Shown here: positions 45,296-53,539 of the stretch, one piece after another
How positions within the stretch are numbered: position 1 is the stretch's first letter
Layout of the letters: each line of letters starts with the position of its first letter
Source: Oscillatoriales cyanobacterium
GTDB taxonomy: Bacteria; Cyanobacteriota; Cyanobacteriia; Cyanobacteriales; Microcoleaceae
Assembly (NCBI GenBank): GCA_004294385.1
Contig: REAP01000052.1
Location: 1 to 60,887 of the forward strand
DNA: 60,887 nt
Direction: 5' to 3'
Program-made: the position numbers and the translations under genes
The notes under the pieces: model-generated
The model's input: only the letters and a program-made list of their open reading frames with translations
Database searches by the model: none
What the model was told of the DNA's origin: nothing

Positions 45296-45396
45296 AGGAC
45301 TTATGCAGAAACGGGGGTTTTTTACCAAAATACGTCGTTGTAGCGACGGCTGTGTGGTAAAAAACCTGTTTTTTTTACTCCTTCTGCGTAAGTCCT
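45296..45396. repeat. variant of the GAAACCGGG palindromic element
   Basis: Outer arms AGGACTTATGCAGAA / TTCTGCGTAAGTCCT and an inner pair GTTTTTTACC / GGTAAAAAAC flank a TCGTTGTAGCGACG hairpin. It ends 72 bp before the acyltransferase gene. Confidence 0.7.
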
Positions 45397-45468
45397 GATA
45401 GAGTAGGAAATCAGTAAAAATTTCCAATTCTTACTGCGGCCTAGAAATCTCAAATCTCAAATCCCCAA

Positions 45469-46908
45469 ATGCCGAATTCAATTAGCCAAGTTCAGCCGCC
45501 GCTAGAATTCATACCCCCAGCCTACAACCCCCTAGTGGTGCTGGGCTGCCAACAAATACTCCCCTGGTGGCTGCGATTTAAGACCAATATCAGCGATATT
45601 CAAGCCGAAAACGTCGAAACCCTCGCCGAACTGTTTCATCAGTTTCAAAATCAGAAAGTTCGCTTCTTGCTAGCCTTCCGTCACCCTAACTCAAACGATC
45701 CTTACTGTTTGGGACAACTAATTTGGAAACTGGTTCCCCAAGTGGCGCGCCAAAAAGGGATTCCTCTCCAATTTCCTGTACATTCGCACTTTATTTACGA
45801 TCGCGGAATTCCCCTCTGGGCTGGTGCGGGTGTTGGTTGGCTATACTCCCAACTTGGTGGAACTCCCATTGTTCGCGGTAAAATCGATCGGGCTGGATTG
45901 CGATCGGCACGCGATTTATTTGCCAATAGCCAATTTCCGATCGCTGCTGCACCCGAAGGCGCAACCAACGGTCATAATGAAATAGTCAGTCCCCTCGAAC
46001 CGGGAATTGCTCAAATGGGATTCTGGTGCGTTGAAGATCTGCGAAAGGGCGATCGCACCGAAAAAGTGGTAATTGTGCCGATCGGCATTCAATACCGCTA
46101 TGTCAATCCACCTTGGCAAGCACTAGAAAAACTTTTAACTCAATTAGAAACAGATTGCGGATTAGCAGCTTTAGATAGTAGCAATATCCCTAATTTAAAC
46201 ACAGAAAATTCTAATCCAGAAAACCACAATCAAAAATTTCAATATCTCCGACTGATTAGACTTGGAAGCCATTTATTAGTAGTTATGGAAGAGTTTTATC
46301 GACGTTTTTATCATCAAAATATTGTACCCATAAATGCTAATTTAATCTCAACATCAATTCCAGAAATCACAAAAAATGATTTAGAGAATCAAGAAATGAT
46401 GTCTAGACTTCCAGCACTATTAAATGTTGCTTTGCAAGTAGCAGAACAGTATTTCAACTTAAAACCAAAAGGCAGTCTAATCGATCGCTGCCGCCGATTG
46501 GAACAAGCAGGCTGGGACTATATTTATCGAGAAGATATCAAAGATATTGCAGCGCTTTGTCCTTTAGAAAGAGGATTAGCCGATCGCCTCGCCGAAGAAG
46601 CCAGTCTCCGAATGTGGCACATGAGACTCGTCGAAAGCTTCGTGTCCGTCACCGGCAAATATGTCCAAGAAAAACTAACCGCAGAACGCCTAGCAGAAAC
46701 AACTTTACTACTGTCCGACGTATTGGCTCGCATCAAAGGGGGAAATCCTTTCGGGCGACCGAATTTGGGTAAACAGCGAGTACAAATGACCGTGGGCGAA
46801 CCGATATCAGTGAGCGATCGCTGGGAAGGATATCAAACCAGTCGCAGAATAGCCGTTGCCGAACTCACTCAAGACTTACAATTAGCTTTGGAAGGAATGA
46901 TTAAATAG
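45469..46908 (+). CDS. lysophospholipid acyltransferase-like protein (PlsC family)
   Basis: 479 residues. The acyltransferase block is atypical: [10 protein letters not shown] carries the His of the HX4D-type motif, [20 protein letters not shown] and the substrate part [12 protein letters not shown] replace the usual FPEGTRS. A second domain after about residue 290 (helical, ending [14 protein letters not shown]) is not assigned. Such proteins are annotated as 1-acyl-glycerol-3-phosphate acyltransferase in cyanobacteria, mostly without biochemical proof. The function in lipid synthesis is therefore inferred. Confidence 0.7.
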   Translation: MPNSISQVQPPLEFIPPAYNPLVVLGCQQILPWWLRFKTNISDIQAENVETLAELFHQFQNQKVRFLLAFRHPNSNDPYCLGQLIWKLVPQVARQKGIPLQFPVHSHFIYDRGIPLWAGAGVGWLYSQLGGTPIVRGKIDRAGLRSARDLFANSQFPIAAAPEGATNGHNEIVSPLEPGIAQMGFWCVEDLRKGDRTEKVVIVPIGIQYRYVNPPWQALEKLLTQLETDCGLAALDSSNIPNLNTENSNPENHNQKFQYLRLIRLGSHLLVVMEEFYRRFYHQNIVPINANLISTSIPEITKNDLENQEMMSRLPALLNVALQVAEQYFNLKPKGSLIDRCRRLEQAGWDYIYREDIKDIAALCPLERGLADRLAEEASLRMWHMRLVESFVSVTGKYVQEKLTAERLAETTLLLSDVLARIKGGNPFGRPNLGKQRVQMTVGEPISVSDRWEGYQTSRRIAVAELTQDLQLALEGMIK

Positions 46909-46911
46909 TAA

Positions 46912-47035
46912 TTGGGAATTGGGAATTGGGAATTGGGAATTGGGAATTGGGAATTGGGAATGGGGAATTGGGAATGGGGAATTGGGAATTGGGAATTGGG
47001 AATTGGGAATTGGGAATTGGGAATTGGGAATTGGG
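46912..47035. repeat. GGGAATT heptamer array
   Basis: About 17 units of GGGAATT with two GGGAATG variants directly behind the acyltransferase stop. Both forward frames over it stay open ([14 protein letters not shown]), which is an artefact. It is the inverse of the CCAATTC arrays at 20265 and 48345. Confidence 0.95.
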
Positions 47036-47070
47036 AATCAGTTATCAGTAATCAGTTATCAGTTATCAGT

Positions 47071-47330
47071 CAACCCTTCGACTCCGCTCAGGGCGGCGCA
47101 GTCAACAGTCAACCCAACGACTGCGTTTATCCTGAGCCCTTCGACTACGCTCAGGATAAACGCAGCCGTTGGGCTCAGGGCGGCGCAGTCAACAGTCAAC
47201 AGCGAACAGTCAACAGCGAACAGTCAACAGCGAACAGTCAACCCAACGACTGCGTTTATCCTGAGCCCTTCGACTACGCTCAGGATAAACGCAGCCGTTG
47301 GGCTCAGGGCGGCGCAGTCAACAGTCAACA
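47071..47330. repeat. duplicated palindromic CCTTCGACTACGCTCAGG unit
   Basis: A unit containing CAACGACTGCGTTTATCCTG and AGCCCTTCGACTACGCTCAG with their complements occurs twice, 129 bp apart (about 47104 and 47233), joined by AACAGTCAACAGCGAACAGT repeats. The same unit is the body of the element inserted in the exosortase gene. Confidence 0.85.
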
Positions 47331-47354
47331 ATAATCAACCAAGAAAAATAACCG

Positions 47355-48245
47355 ATGAACAAACCTATCGATTTGTCTAGTAACTCAATAAAGATAAAAC
47401 TGCTGAATTATTTAGTCCAGGAATTGCTTACTCCGCTCACTTCAGTTATTGGCATGGCCAGTGTTTTGAGCCAAGAAATTTATGGCCCCCTAACGAGCAA
47501 ACAAAAAGAATATATCGACGTGATCCAAGACAGTAGTCGGTCTTTGCGATCGCTAGTTGAAGAAATTTTAGGACTAGCAGACATTGATGACTCCACTTTC
47601 GCCATCAAGCGAACCGCAATCGATATAGAAACCTTGTGCCAGCAGGTTGTGACTACCCTGTCGCAGCCCGCGTCGAAAAGAGAGCAAGAAATTAACCTTT
47701 CTATGAGTCCAGGCCCGCGTATTTGGCTGGCAGATAAAGAGAAAATTCAGCAAATGCTGCACCACTTAATTTTTAGCGTGATTCAATCTGCTGGGGCAGG
47801 GAGCGTGATTCGAGTACACGTTTTTCGCAAAGATGAGGGCATCAACATCGGAGTTTGGGTGTTTCATCCTTGGTTGGGAGAAAGTTTGCCCCATGCTAAA
47901 CTCTACTCCGACTACTTGTTGAAAGTTGAATCGGCTTCCAACTCGGCATCGAACTCCGACAACAGAGAATTGGGACTCGAACCGCAACTGCCACAAGCAG
48001 TACAAGGTTTGCAGCGATTCCAGCTTTCTTTCTCTGAGTTAGCCGCTTTGGTAGCGGTGAATTCGGCCGATAGTGCACCGTTGTTAGCTGGCTACGGGCA
48101 GAGAGAGCGCTTGGGGCTGTTGCTTTGCTGCCAGTTGGTGGAAATTCAAGGCGGACAACTCTCGATTCAAGGATCATCGGAGTCTGGGTATCGCTATGTG
48201 CTCTCGCTTCCTTGTGTCAATGCTACTGAGTTGTTGGAAAGTTGA
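47355..48245 (+). CDS. degenerate histidine kinase (pseudokinase)
   Basis: 296 residues. The HisKA-like helices start at about residue 15, but the H-box reads [14 protein letters not shown], with Gln22 at the place of the phospho-His (usual HELRTPL). The ATPase part is also weak: the N-box position has [19 protein letters not shown] without Asn, and the G1 motif (DxGxG) is missing ([14 protein letters not shown]). There are no membrane spans. It is probably a dimerising or scaffold protein that cannot autophosphorylate. No response regulator lies beside it. Confidence 0.75.
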   Translation: MNKPIDLSSNSIKIKLLNYLVQELLTPLTSVIGMASVLSQEIYGPLTSKQKEYIDVIQDSSRSLRSLVEEILGLADIDDSTFAIKRTAIDIETLCQQVVTTLSQPASKREQEINLSMSPGPRIWLADKEKIQQMLHHLIFSVIQSAGAGSVIRVHVFRKDEGINIGVWVFHPWLGESLPHAKLYSDYLLKVESASNSASNSDNRELGLEPQLPQAVQGLQRFQLSFSELAALVAVNSADSAPLLAGYGQRERLGLLLCCQLVEIQGGQLSIQGSSESGYRYVLSLPCVNATELLES

Positions 48246-48430
48246 AGTTCGGCAACGGATTTTGTAACGGATGTAACGGATGTAGCGGATAGAAGGAAGT
48301 TCGGCAACGGATTTTGTAACGGATTTAACAGATTTAACGGATTCCCAATTCCCAATTCCCAATTCCCAATTCCCAATCCCCAATCCCCAATTCCCAATTC
48401 CCAATTCCCGATGCCCGATGCCCAATTCCC
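48244..48430. repeat. ACGGATGTAACGGAT repeats and CCCAATT heptamers
   Basis: Two copies of GAAGTTCGGCAACGGATTTT with GTAACGGAT (48244-48341), the same unit as at 17844, are followed by about ten CCCAATT/CCCCAAT heptamers up to the IctB-like gene start. Confidence 0.9.
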
Positions 48431-48447
48431 ATGACCAATTTAAAAAA

Positions 48448-49884
48448 ATGAATTCAGTTTGGCAACAGTTAACTCTAGTCAATTTGCCGCTCTTACAGTG
48501 GCAAAATGGCAGTTATTTATTGAATATTGCGATCGGCTCATTGCGAAGTTGGCGACAAAGTAGCTGGCTGATGCAATGGGCGGAACCCCTCGGTTTTGTT
48601 TTGCTTGCTTTAACGTTTGGATTAGGCCCTTTTGTCAACAATGCCCTAGTGGGTGTGTTGATGGGTGCTGGTGCTGCTTTTTGGGTGCTGTTGACTATTT
48701 CTGACGATCGCGCGATCGCCCTCACACCCATTCACCTGCTAGTATTCCTATACTGGGGCATTGCCACCGTCGCCACAGCCATGTCCCCCGTGAAAGTCGC
48801 AGCTTTTGTAGGTTGGAATAAGCTAACGTTGTATTTGCTGTTTTTTGCGCTAATGGCTAGGATATTGCGAGATTCTCGTTTGCGATCGTGGTTAATCGCC
48901 GTATTTTTAAACGTCTCTCTCATCGTCAGTTTCTATGGCGTCAGGCAGTGGATAGACAAAGTGCCACCCCTAGCTACTTGGAACGATCCAACTTCTAGCC
49001 AAGCCGATGTCACGCGGGTTTACAGCTTTTTAGGAAATCCCAACTTGCTCGGTTCCTATTTGCTACCAGCAATTGCATTGAGTGCAGCCGCACTTTTTGT
49101 ATGGAAAGGATGGGCAACTAGAGCTTTAGCCCTAACAATGTTAGTCGTGAATTGCGCCTGTTTGCGATACACCGACAGCCGTGGTGCTTGGATCGGTTTT
49201 GTAGCTTTACTTGTGGTGTTTTTAGTCTTGCTATGGTACTGGTATAGTCCTTTGATGCCTCGGTTCTGGCGGACTTGGGCACTACCGTTAGGCTTAGGAG
49301 GTTTGGCAGGGGCGTTAATTTTGGGAGTAGTTTTAGTCGCACCACTGCGCGATCGAGTTTCGAGTATGTTTATCGGCCGCGGTGACAGCAGCAACAATTT
49401 TCGGATCAATGTTTGGACAGCGGTAATTGACATGATTCGCGATCGACCAATTCTCGGCATTGGCCCCGGTAACACAGCCTTTAATAAAGTTTATCCGATT
49501 TATATGAAGCCGAAATTCACCGCTTTGAGCGCTTATTCAGTGCTCCTAGAAATTTTGGTAGAAACGGGTTTTCTCGGTTTGACTTGCTTCCTATGGCTGC
49601 TGACAGTAACAATAAATCAAGGTTTGTTGCAGATCAAAAATCTACGGGATGCACAATTTAACAGCCTTAACTCCCAGGAAGAATACCCAAATTCTCAATC
49701 AAATCAGGCATTTTGGTCGATCGGGGCGATCGCAACCTTAATCGGCATGATGGCCCACGGCTTTGTCGATACAGTTTGGTATCGGCCCGAAGTCAATATG
49801 CTGTGGTGGTTGATGGTAGCGATTATTGCCAGTTTTTACAACAATTCCCCGCAACAAGATTCAGCCTTGACTACCGAGGAGTAG
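48448..49884 (+). CDS. ictB: IctB-like O-antigen ligase family membrane protein
   Basis: 478 residues from ATG 48448 ([20 protein letters not shown]). Earlier in-frame ATG and GTG codons lie in repeat DNA and are not used. About ten spans. The Wzy/O-antigen ligase signature region is [20 protein letters not shown] and [15 protein letters not shown], and [20 protein letters not shown] comes after. In cyanobacteria this family is named IctB, once proposed as a bicarbonate transporter; the role remains unproven and polysaccharide ligation is the alternative. A six-codon frame MTNLKK at 48431 ends in the ATGA that starts the gene. Confidence 0.9.
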   Translation: MNSVWQQLTLVNLPLLQWQNGSYLLNIAIGSLRSWRQSSWLMQWAEPLGFVLLALTFGLGPFVNNALVGVLMGAGAAFWVLLTISDDRAIALTPIHLLVFLYWGIATVATAMSPVKVAAFVGWNKLTLYLLFFALMARILRDSRLRSWLIAVFLNVSLIVSFYGVRQWIDKVPPLATWNDPTSSQADVTRVYSFLGNPNLLGSYLLPAIALSAAALFVWKGWATRALALTMLVVNCACLRYTDSRGAWIGFVALLVVFLVLLWYWYSPLMPRFWRTWALPLGLGGLAGALILGVVLVAPLRDRVSSMFIGRGDSSNNFRINVWTAVIDMIRDRPILGIGPGNTAFNKVYPIYMKPKFTALSAYSVLLEILVETGFLGLTCFLWLLTVTINQGLLQIKNLRDAQFNSLNSQEEYPNSQSNQAFWSIGAIATLIGMMAHGFVDTVWYRPEVNMLWWLMVAIIASFYNNSPQQDSALTTEE

Positions 49885-49887
49885 ATC

Positions 49888-50037
49888 AGGACACGGCAGT
49901 GCCGTTTCCCTACCATATTATTTTAGGGTAGGGAAACGGCACTGCCGTCTCCTCCTAAGATTATTTTAGGGTAGGGAAACGGCATTGCCGTCTCCTCCTA
50001 AGATTATTTAGACCTAGGGAAACGGCATTGCCGTCTC
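49888..50037. repeat. four palindromic GGGAAACGGCAnTGCCG units
   Basis: GGACACGGCAGTGCCGTTTC at the start, then three GTAGGGAAACGGCAnTGCCG / TCTCCTCCTAAGATTATTT units of about 50 bp. Each core GGCAnTGCC is palindromic. They lie between the convergent IctB-like gene and the small secreted protein gene, so they may stop both transcripts. Confidence 0.9.
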
Positions 50038-50062
50038 CGAATTTGCCGTTTAAAAGTAACTT

Positions 50063-50290
50063 CTATTCTGCACCATCCTGGGGCATCACAAATCTAGGAC
50101 ACGCATATCGTCCACCATTGGTATCTCTACACTGCCGCATCGAAAGATTCGAGGGAAACAGCATTGATACTTCGTTATTAACTGTTGATTTAACAGTCGC
50201 AGGAGTTGTGAGCGCTTGAGACGCTTGACTTAGCTCTATTAATGTGATAATAGCCAGTATTATTGATGAAATCAAAACGGTGGGTTTCAT
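50063..50290 (-). CDS. small secreted protein coupled to the TPR gene
   Basis: 75 residues from ATG 50290 (MKPTVLISSIILAIITLIEL), a start that overlaps the TGA of the upstream TPR gene (ATGA). A frame open 16 codons further lacks a better start. The signal peptide of about 26 residues ends around SQA; the mature part has two Cys (RQCRDTNGGRYACPRF) and ends PQDGAE. Family unknown. Confidence 0.6.
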   Translation of the reverse strand: MKPTVLISSIILAIITLIELSQASQALTTPATVKSTVNNEVSMLFPSNLSMRQCRDTNGGRYACPRFVMPQDGAE

Positions 50291-51012
50291 TTCTTTGTTT
50301 TTTCCTCTTTTAAGCTTAGACGTGCCATTCCTATCCATATATCCTCGTCCAATTCTTGAGAATCCGCATACTTAAGACAAACTTTCCACAAAGGTTGAGC
50401 TTCTTTCGTCTTTTTCATCCCTTCCAGAACTTGCGCTTTTAAACAGCTAGTCGCAGCCCTTTCGCTATCTATCTTAATCGCTGCATTCAAGTGTTGCAGC
50501 GCTTCTGGATATCGAGCCTGTTTTAGGCGAGCCCAACCCAAATTTTTAAACAAAGAATACTTTACTTGATCGTCCTTAGCTAATTTTAAACCTTGCAACA
50601 GCAAATGAACAGCAGCAGGATAGTTTTTATCGTGAAGAATATATAACCGTGCCAAGTTGCTGTAAGCAGCAGGTAGACCAAGTTTAGCAGCTTCCCGATA
50701 TTTTCCTCGCGCGCATCCCAAATCCTGCACCTCTTCGCAAAGCCATCCTAAATTATAAAGAGCAGTTCTGTTTTTGGAATCTAGAGACAGGGCTAACTGA
50801 TAGGATTCTTGAGTTTCAGCCAATTTATTCGCCTTGTAGTTTTCAAAGCCCCTATTATTAAAAAGTGATGCGAGTTCCGGCAACCCTATTTGCCAGCCAC
50901 CAAACCCTACAGTCAGCATCAGCAGCAGTGCTGCCCATTTTGAGTTATGAGGCTTTTTAGGTGGCTGTTTTCCAGTATTAGGAGCATTAGCTAATGGTTT
51001 CATGTTTAGCAT
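50287..51012 (-). CDS. membrane-anchored TPR protein
   Basis: 241 residues; ATG 51012 or 51003 (MKPLANAPNTGKQ). One hydrophobic segment (WAALLLMLTVGFGGWQIGLP, about 26-45) is followed by about five tetratricopeptide repeats (FNNRGFENYKANKLAETQES, ALYNLGWLCEEVQDLGCA, SNLARLYILHDKNYPAAV, FKNLGWARLKQARYPEAL, SCLKAQVLEGMKKTKEAQP). Probably it is a scaffold for protein contact outside or at the membrane. It is followed in operon by the small secreted protein. Confidence 0.75.
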   Translation of the reverse strand: MLNMKPLANAPNTGKQPPKKPHNSKWAALLLMLTVGFGGWQIGLPELASLFNNRGFENYKANKLAETQESYQLALSLDSKNRTALYNLGWLCEEVQDLGCARGKYREAAKLGLPAAYSNLARLYILHDKNYPAAVHLLLQGLKLAKDDQVKYSLFKNLGWARLKQARYPEALQHLNAAIKIDSERAATSCLKAQVLEGMKKTKEAQPLWKVCLKYADSQELDEDIWIGMARLSLKEEKTKK

Positions 51013-51075
51013 AGTTTAGCTTCAGAGTTGAGAAAAATTTAATTTATAACATTCCGTAATGTTTCCACCACGTAT

Positions 51076-51180
51076 ATAGCAATCCTTGCAGGAGTCGTAA
51101 GTTTTTCACCCCACCCCAACCCTCCCCGATGCTTTGGGGAGGGAGTAAGAAATTCACAAATGATTGAGGATTGCTATATG
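51076..51180. repeat. palindromic element TATAGCAATCCT
   Basis: Ends TATAGCAATCCT and AGGATTGCTATA are inverted; an inner hairpin CCCTCCCCGATGCTTTGGGGAGGG lies between. It sits between smpB and the TPR gene on the same strand. Confidence 0.8.
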
Positions 51181-51244
51181 TATTTGACCATAAATCAATA
51201 CTTCATTGGCTCTCACCAGCTATCGGGATAATTGAAGGCGATCG

Positions 51245-51712
51245 CTAAAACTGCTTCATCGCCCGTTGCATATCCCGGTTATCATCACGTTTTTTCATAT
51301 CTTCGCGCTTGTCATAGAGTTTCTTCCCCTTTCCTAAACCGATATCTAGTTTCACCCAGCCGCCTTTCAAGTACATCTTGAGTGGCACCAAAGTCAAGCC
51401 TTTTTCTTCCACTTTACCGATTAACTTACGAATTTCCTGCTTGTGCATCAGCAACTTCCGGGTGCGACGGGGTTCGTGATTAAAATAATTGCTAGCACTT
51501 CTCCAAGGGGAAATATGAACATTAATTAGCCACAATTCACCACTCCGAACTAAGGCGTATCCGTCCCGCAAATTAGCCTTTCCTTCCCGAATCGATTTAA
51601 CTTCGGTTCCCTTCAACTCGACTCCGACTTGATATGTATCTATAATTTCATAGAGATGCCGCGCTAGTCGGTTGTCACTAAGAATTTTGTATCCTGGGCT
51701 TTTTTCGCTCAT
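51245..51712 (-). CDS. smpB: SsrA-binding protein SmpB
   Basis: 155 residues. It delivers tmRNA to stalled ribosomes. Blocks: ILSDNRLARHLYEIIDTYQV, GVELKGTEVKSIREGKANLR, YALVRSGELWLINVHISPW, RTRKLLMHKQEIRKLIGKVE and LVPLKMYLKGGWVKLDIGLG, followed by the basic tail KGKKLYDKREDMKKRD. No tmRNA gene was seen nearby. Confidence 0.97.
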   Translation of the reverse strand: MSEKSPGYKILSDNRLARHLYEIIDTYQVGVELKGTEVKSIREGKANLRDGYALVRSGELWLINVHISPWRSASNYFNHEPRRTRKLLMHKQEIRKLIGKVEEKGLTLVPLKMYLKGGWVKLDIGLGKGKKLYDKREDMKKRDDNRDMQRAMKQF

Positions 51713-51846
51713 TTTTATCTCCCCTTTATCTCCCTTAAAATTATTATAACTCTAGCTTCACTGTAGAAAATACAGAAGCTTGACAAAACTTAAATTACAG
51801 GTCTAGGCATTACCAATTTTGCTGAGCTAAGATGTCACCAACGTGA

Positions 51847-53535
51847 ATGTCAAGCGGTATCATGCAGCGCACCAATATTCCTGATTCTGGTATCCCAGAT
51901 TCTGTCAGTCCCCATCCTGCGGTTAATTTGGTTTTGCTAGCTCCTTCTGTGCTCGTACTCACTTGGTTTTTAGCTAACCTGGAGGCCGTTAAGTGGCTGT
52001 TATCCTCGTTTGTCGAGATACCTACTCTTTACAAGATACTAATTAGTTTACTGATTGTAGCATTAGTAGGGCGATCGATTGGGAGTTCCGGGCGATCGCA
52101 CCGATCAATGCCAAAATTCATTGTGAGGCGCTATCCGGTGCTGCTGATGTTGGGTGCGGGCATTTGCTCGATCGCGCTTCAGTGCATAATTGATATCAAA
52201 CAACTCACCGTACTGCTGTTCATCCTAGGAACCTACGGATTGTACGGCTTGTTCTGTGAACCCTACTTTTGGCAAAAAAACTTGCCAGTTGCTGGCTTAT
52301 TGGCTTGTATTTTACCATTCAACAGTCAGTTAAATAGCGGTTTGGGTTTGCCAGCGCGAGTGCTAACTGCTCACGTAGTAGAACAATTGCTCAGTGCTTT
52401 ACAAATCGGAGCTATTTCTTCCTACGATATCATCGTTTTAGAAAATGGCATCGCCCAAGTTGACATACCTTGCAGCGGCATTAAAACCTTATTTGTTGGG
52501 ACACTTTTTTTATTGGCTGCGACTTGGATTGAAAGTCGCAAATTGGGTTTAAAATGGCTGGCATTATGCGCTGCTAACTTCTTAATTTTAGTTTCTGCTA
52601 ATGCGGCGCGGGTTGCAGTGCTAGTGCTACTTGCCCAAGTTTTCAAACAGCCAATGTATGCTGAAATCCTGCACGTACCTTTGGGAATTGTGGGATTAAT
52701 TTCTGCTTGTTTTTTCACTTGGTTGATGTTGCAGAAAATCCCTAAATTTTCAGAATTACAACCAAGTATCACAGTCACCAAGCCCATAAGGTCACTGAGC
52801 CCAACGACTGCGTTTATCCTGAGCGTAGCCGAAGGGCTCAGGATAAACTTCGTCGAAGTGGACACTTCGACTACGCTCAGTGACCAGAAGTGTCCTAACT
52901 ATCTTGGTGGTTGCTATAACTTTTCAGACAAAGACAACTCGGAAATATTCATCAATCAGCCTTTGGCTAAACTCGGAGTAATTGGAATAGTCGGGGTTTT
53001 GGCGATTATGGCTCAATCATATCATGTGGAAAGTGCAAAAGTGGCGATCGCGCCCATGAACATCCCACAACAAATTGTATCAGAGTCGATCGCACTCAAC
53101 CCCAGCGAACAAGAATTCTTTGGTAATTACCCCGGAACAAAGACAGGAAAAATCAGATTTGTCTCAGGCAATTTGCGCGGTTCCATGCTCACAGTCGCTA
53201 GCACATCTTGGCAAACTTATCACGCACCGGAGTTATGTTTTTTTGCTAGCGGAATTCCAGTCGATCGCATCGAAAGAAAACAGCTAACATCTACTATATT
53301 AGCGCGCTGGCTGTCTCTCAAAAACAACCAACTATCCGCTACCTACTGGCTCCAATCCACCCAAGGAACAACAGATAATTTCTTGTCACGTATCAGCAGC
53401 GATATTCGTCAAAAAAACCAAACTTGGGTGCTAGTTTCCATACTCTTTGACAGCCATATAAACCCAGAAAATTCTGAAATAAAAGACTTCGTTACCGCTG
53501 TCCACAATGCCGTCAATCTTAGCTTAAAAGGATAA
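51847..53535 (+). CDS. cyanoexosortase fused to an exosortase-associated domain
   Basis: 562 residues. An eight-span exosortase (about 25-300) carries the active site Cys209 (VDIPCSGIKT), Arg255 (NAARVAVL) and His276 (LHVPLGI); it should cleave PEP-CTERM tails at the membrane. A linker of about 312-352 is encoded by an inserted palindromic repeat ([20 protein letters not shown] and so on). One more span (LGVIGIVGVLAIMAQSYHV) is followed by an EpsI/cyanosortase-associated-like domain (LRGSMLTVASTSWQTYHAPE, LCFFASGIPVDRI). Usually these are two genes. The next gene, 4 bp on, encodes a PEP-CTERM protein that is the likely partner. Confidence 0.85.
   Translation: MSSGIMQRTNIPDSGIPDSVSPHPAVNLVLLAPSVLVLTWFLANLEAVKWLLSSFVEIPTLYKILISLLIVALVGRSIGSSGRSHRSMPKFIVRRYPVLLMLGAGICSIALQCIIDIKQLTVLLFILGTYGLYGLFCEPYFWQKNLPVAGLLACILPFNSQLNSGLGLPARVLTAHVVEQLLSALQIGAISSYDIIVLENGIAQVDIPCSGIKTLFVGTLFLLAATWIESRKLGLKWLALCAANFLILVSANAARVAVLVLLAQVFKQPMYAEILHVPLGIVGLISACFFTWLMLQKIPKFSELQPSITVTKPIRSLSPTTAFILSVAEGLRINFVEVDTSTTLSDQKCPNYLGGCYNFSDKDNSEIFINQPLAKLGVIGIVGVLAIMAQSYHVESAKVAIAPMNIPQQIVSESIALNPSEQEFFGNYPGTKTGKIRFVSGNLRGSMLTVASTSWQTYHAPELCFFASGIPVDRIERKQLTSTILARWLSLKNNQLSATYWLQSTQGTTDNFLSRISSDIRQKNQTWVLVSILFDSHINPENSEIKDFVTAVHNAVNLSLKG
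52790..52885. repeat. 96-bp palindromic element in the exosortase gene
   Basis: The ends GGTCACTGAGC and GCTCAGTGACC are perfectly inverted; inside, GTTTATCCTGAGC / GCTCAGGATAAAC is another inverted pair. 96 is a multiple of three, so the frame remains open. The same unit family is at 47071-47330. Confidence 0.85.
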
Positions 53536-53539
53536 AAAA

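Noticed and set aside
46912..47380. Two open frames reading [15 protein letters not shown]
   Set aside because: Pure translation of GGGAATT heptamers and palindromic repeats, no start signal and no family.
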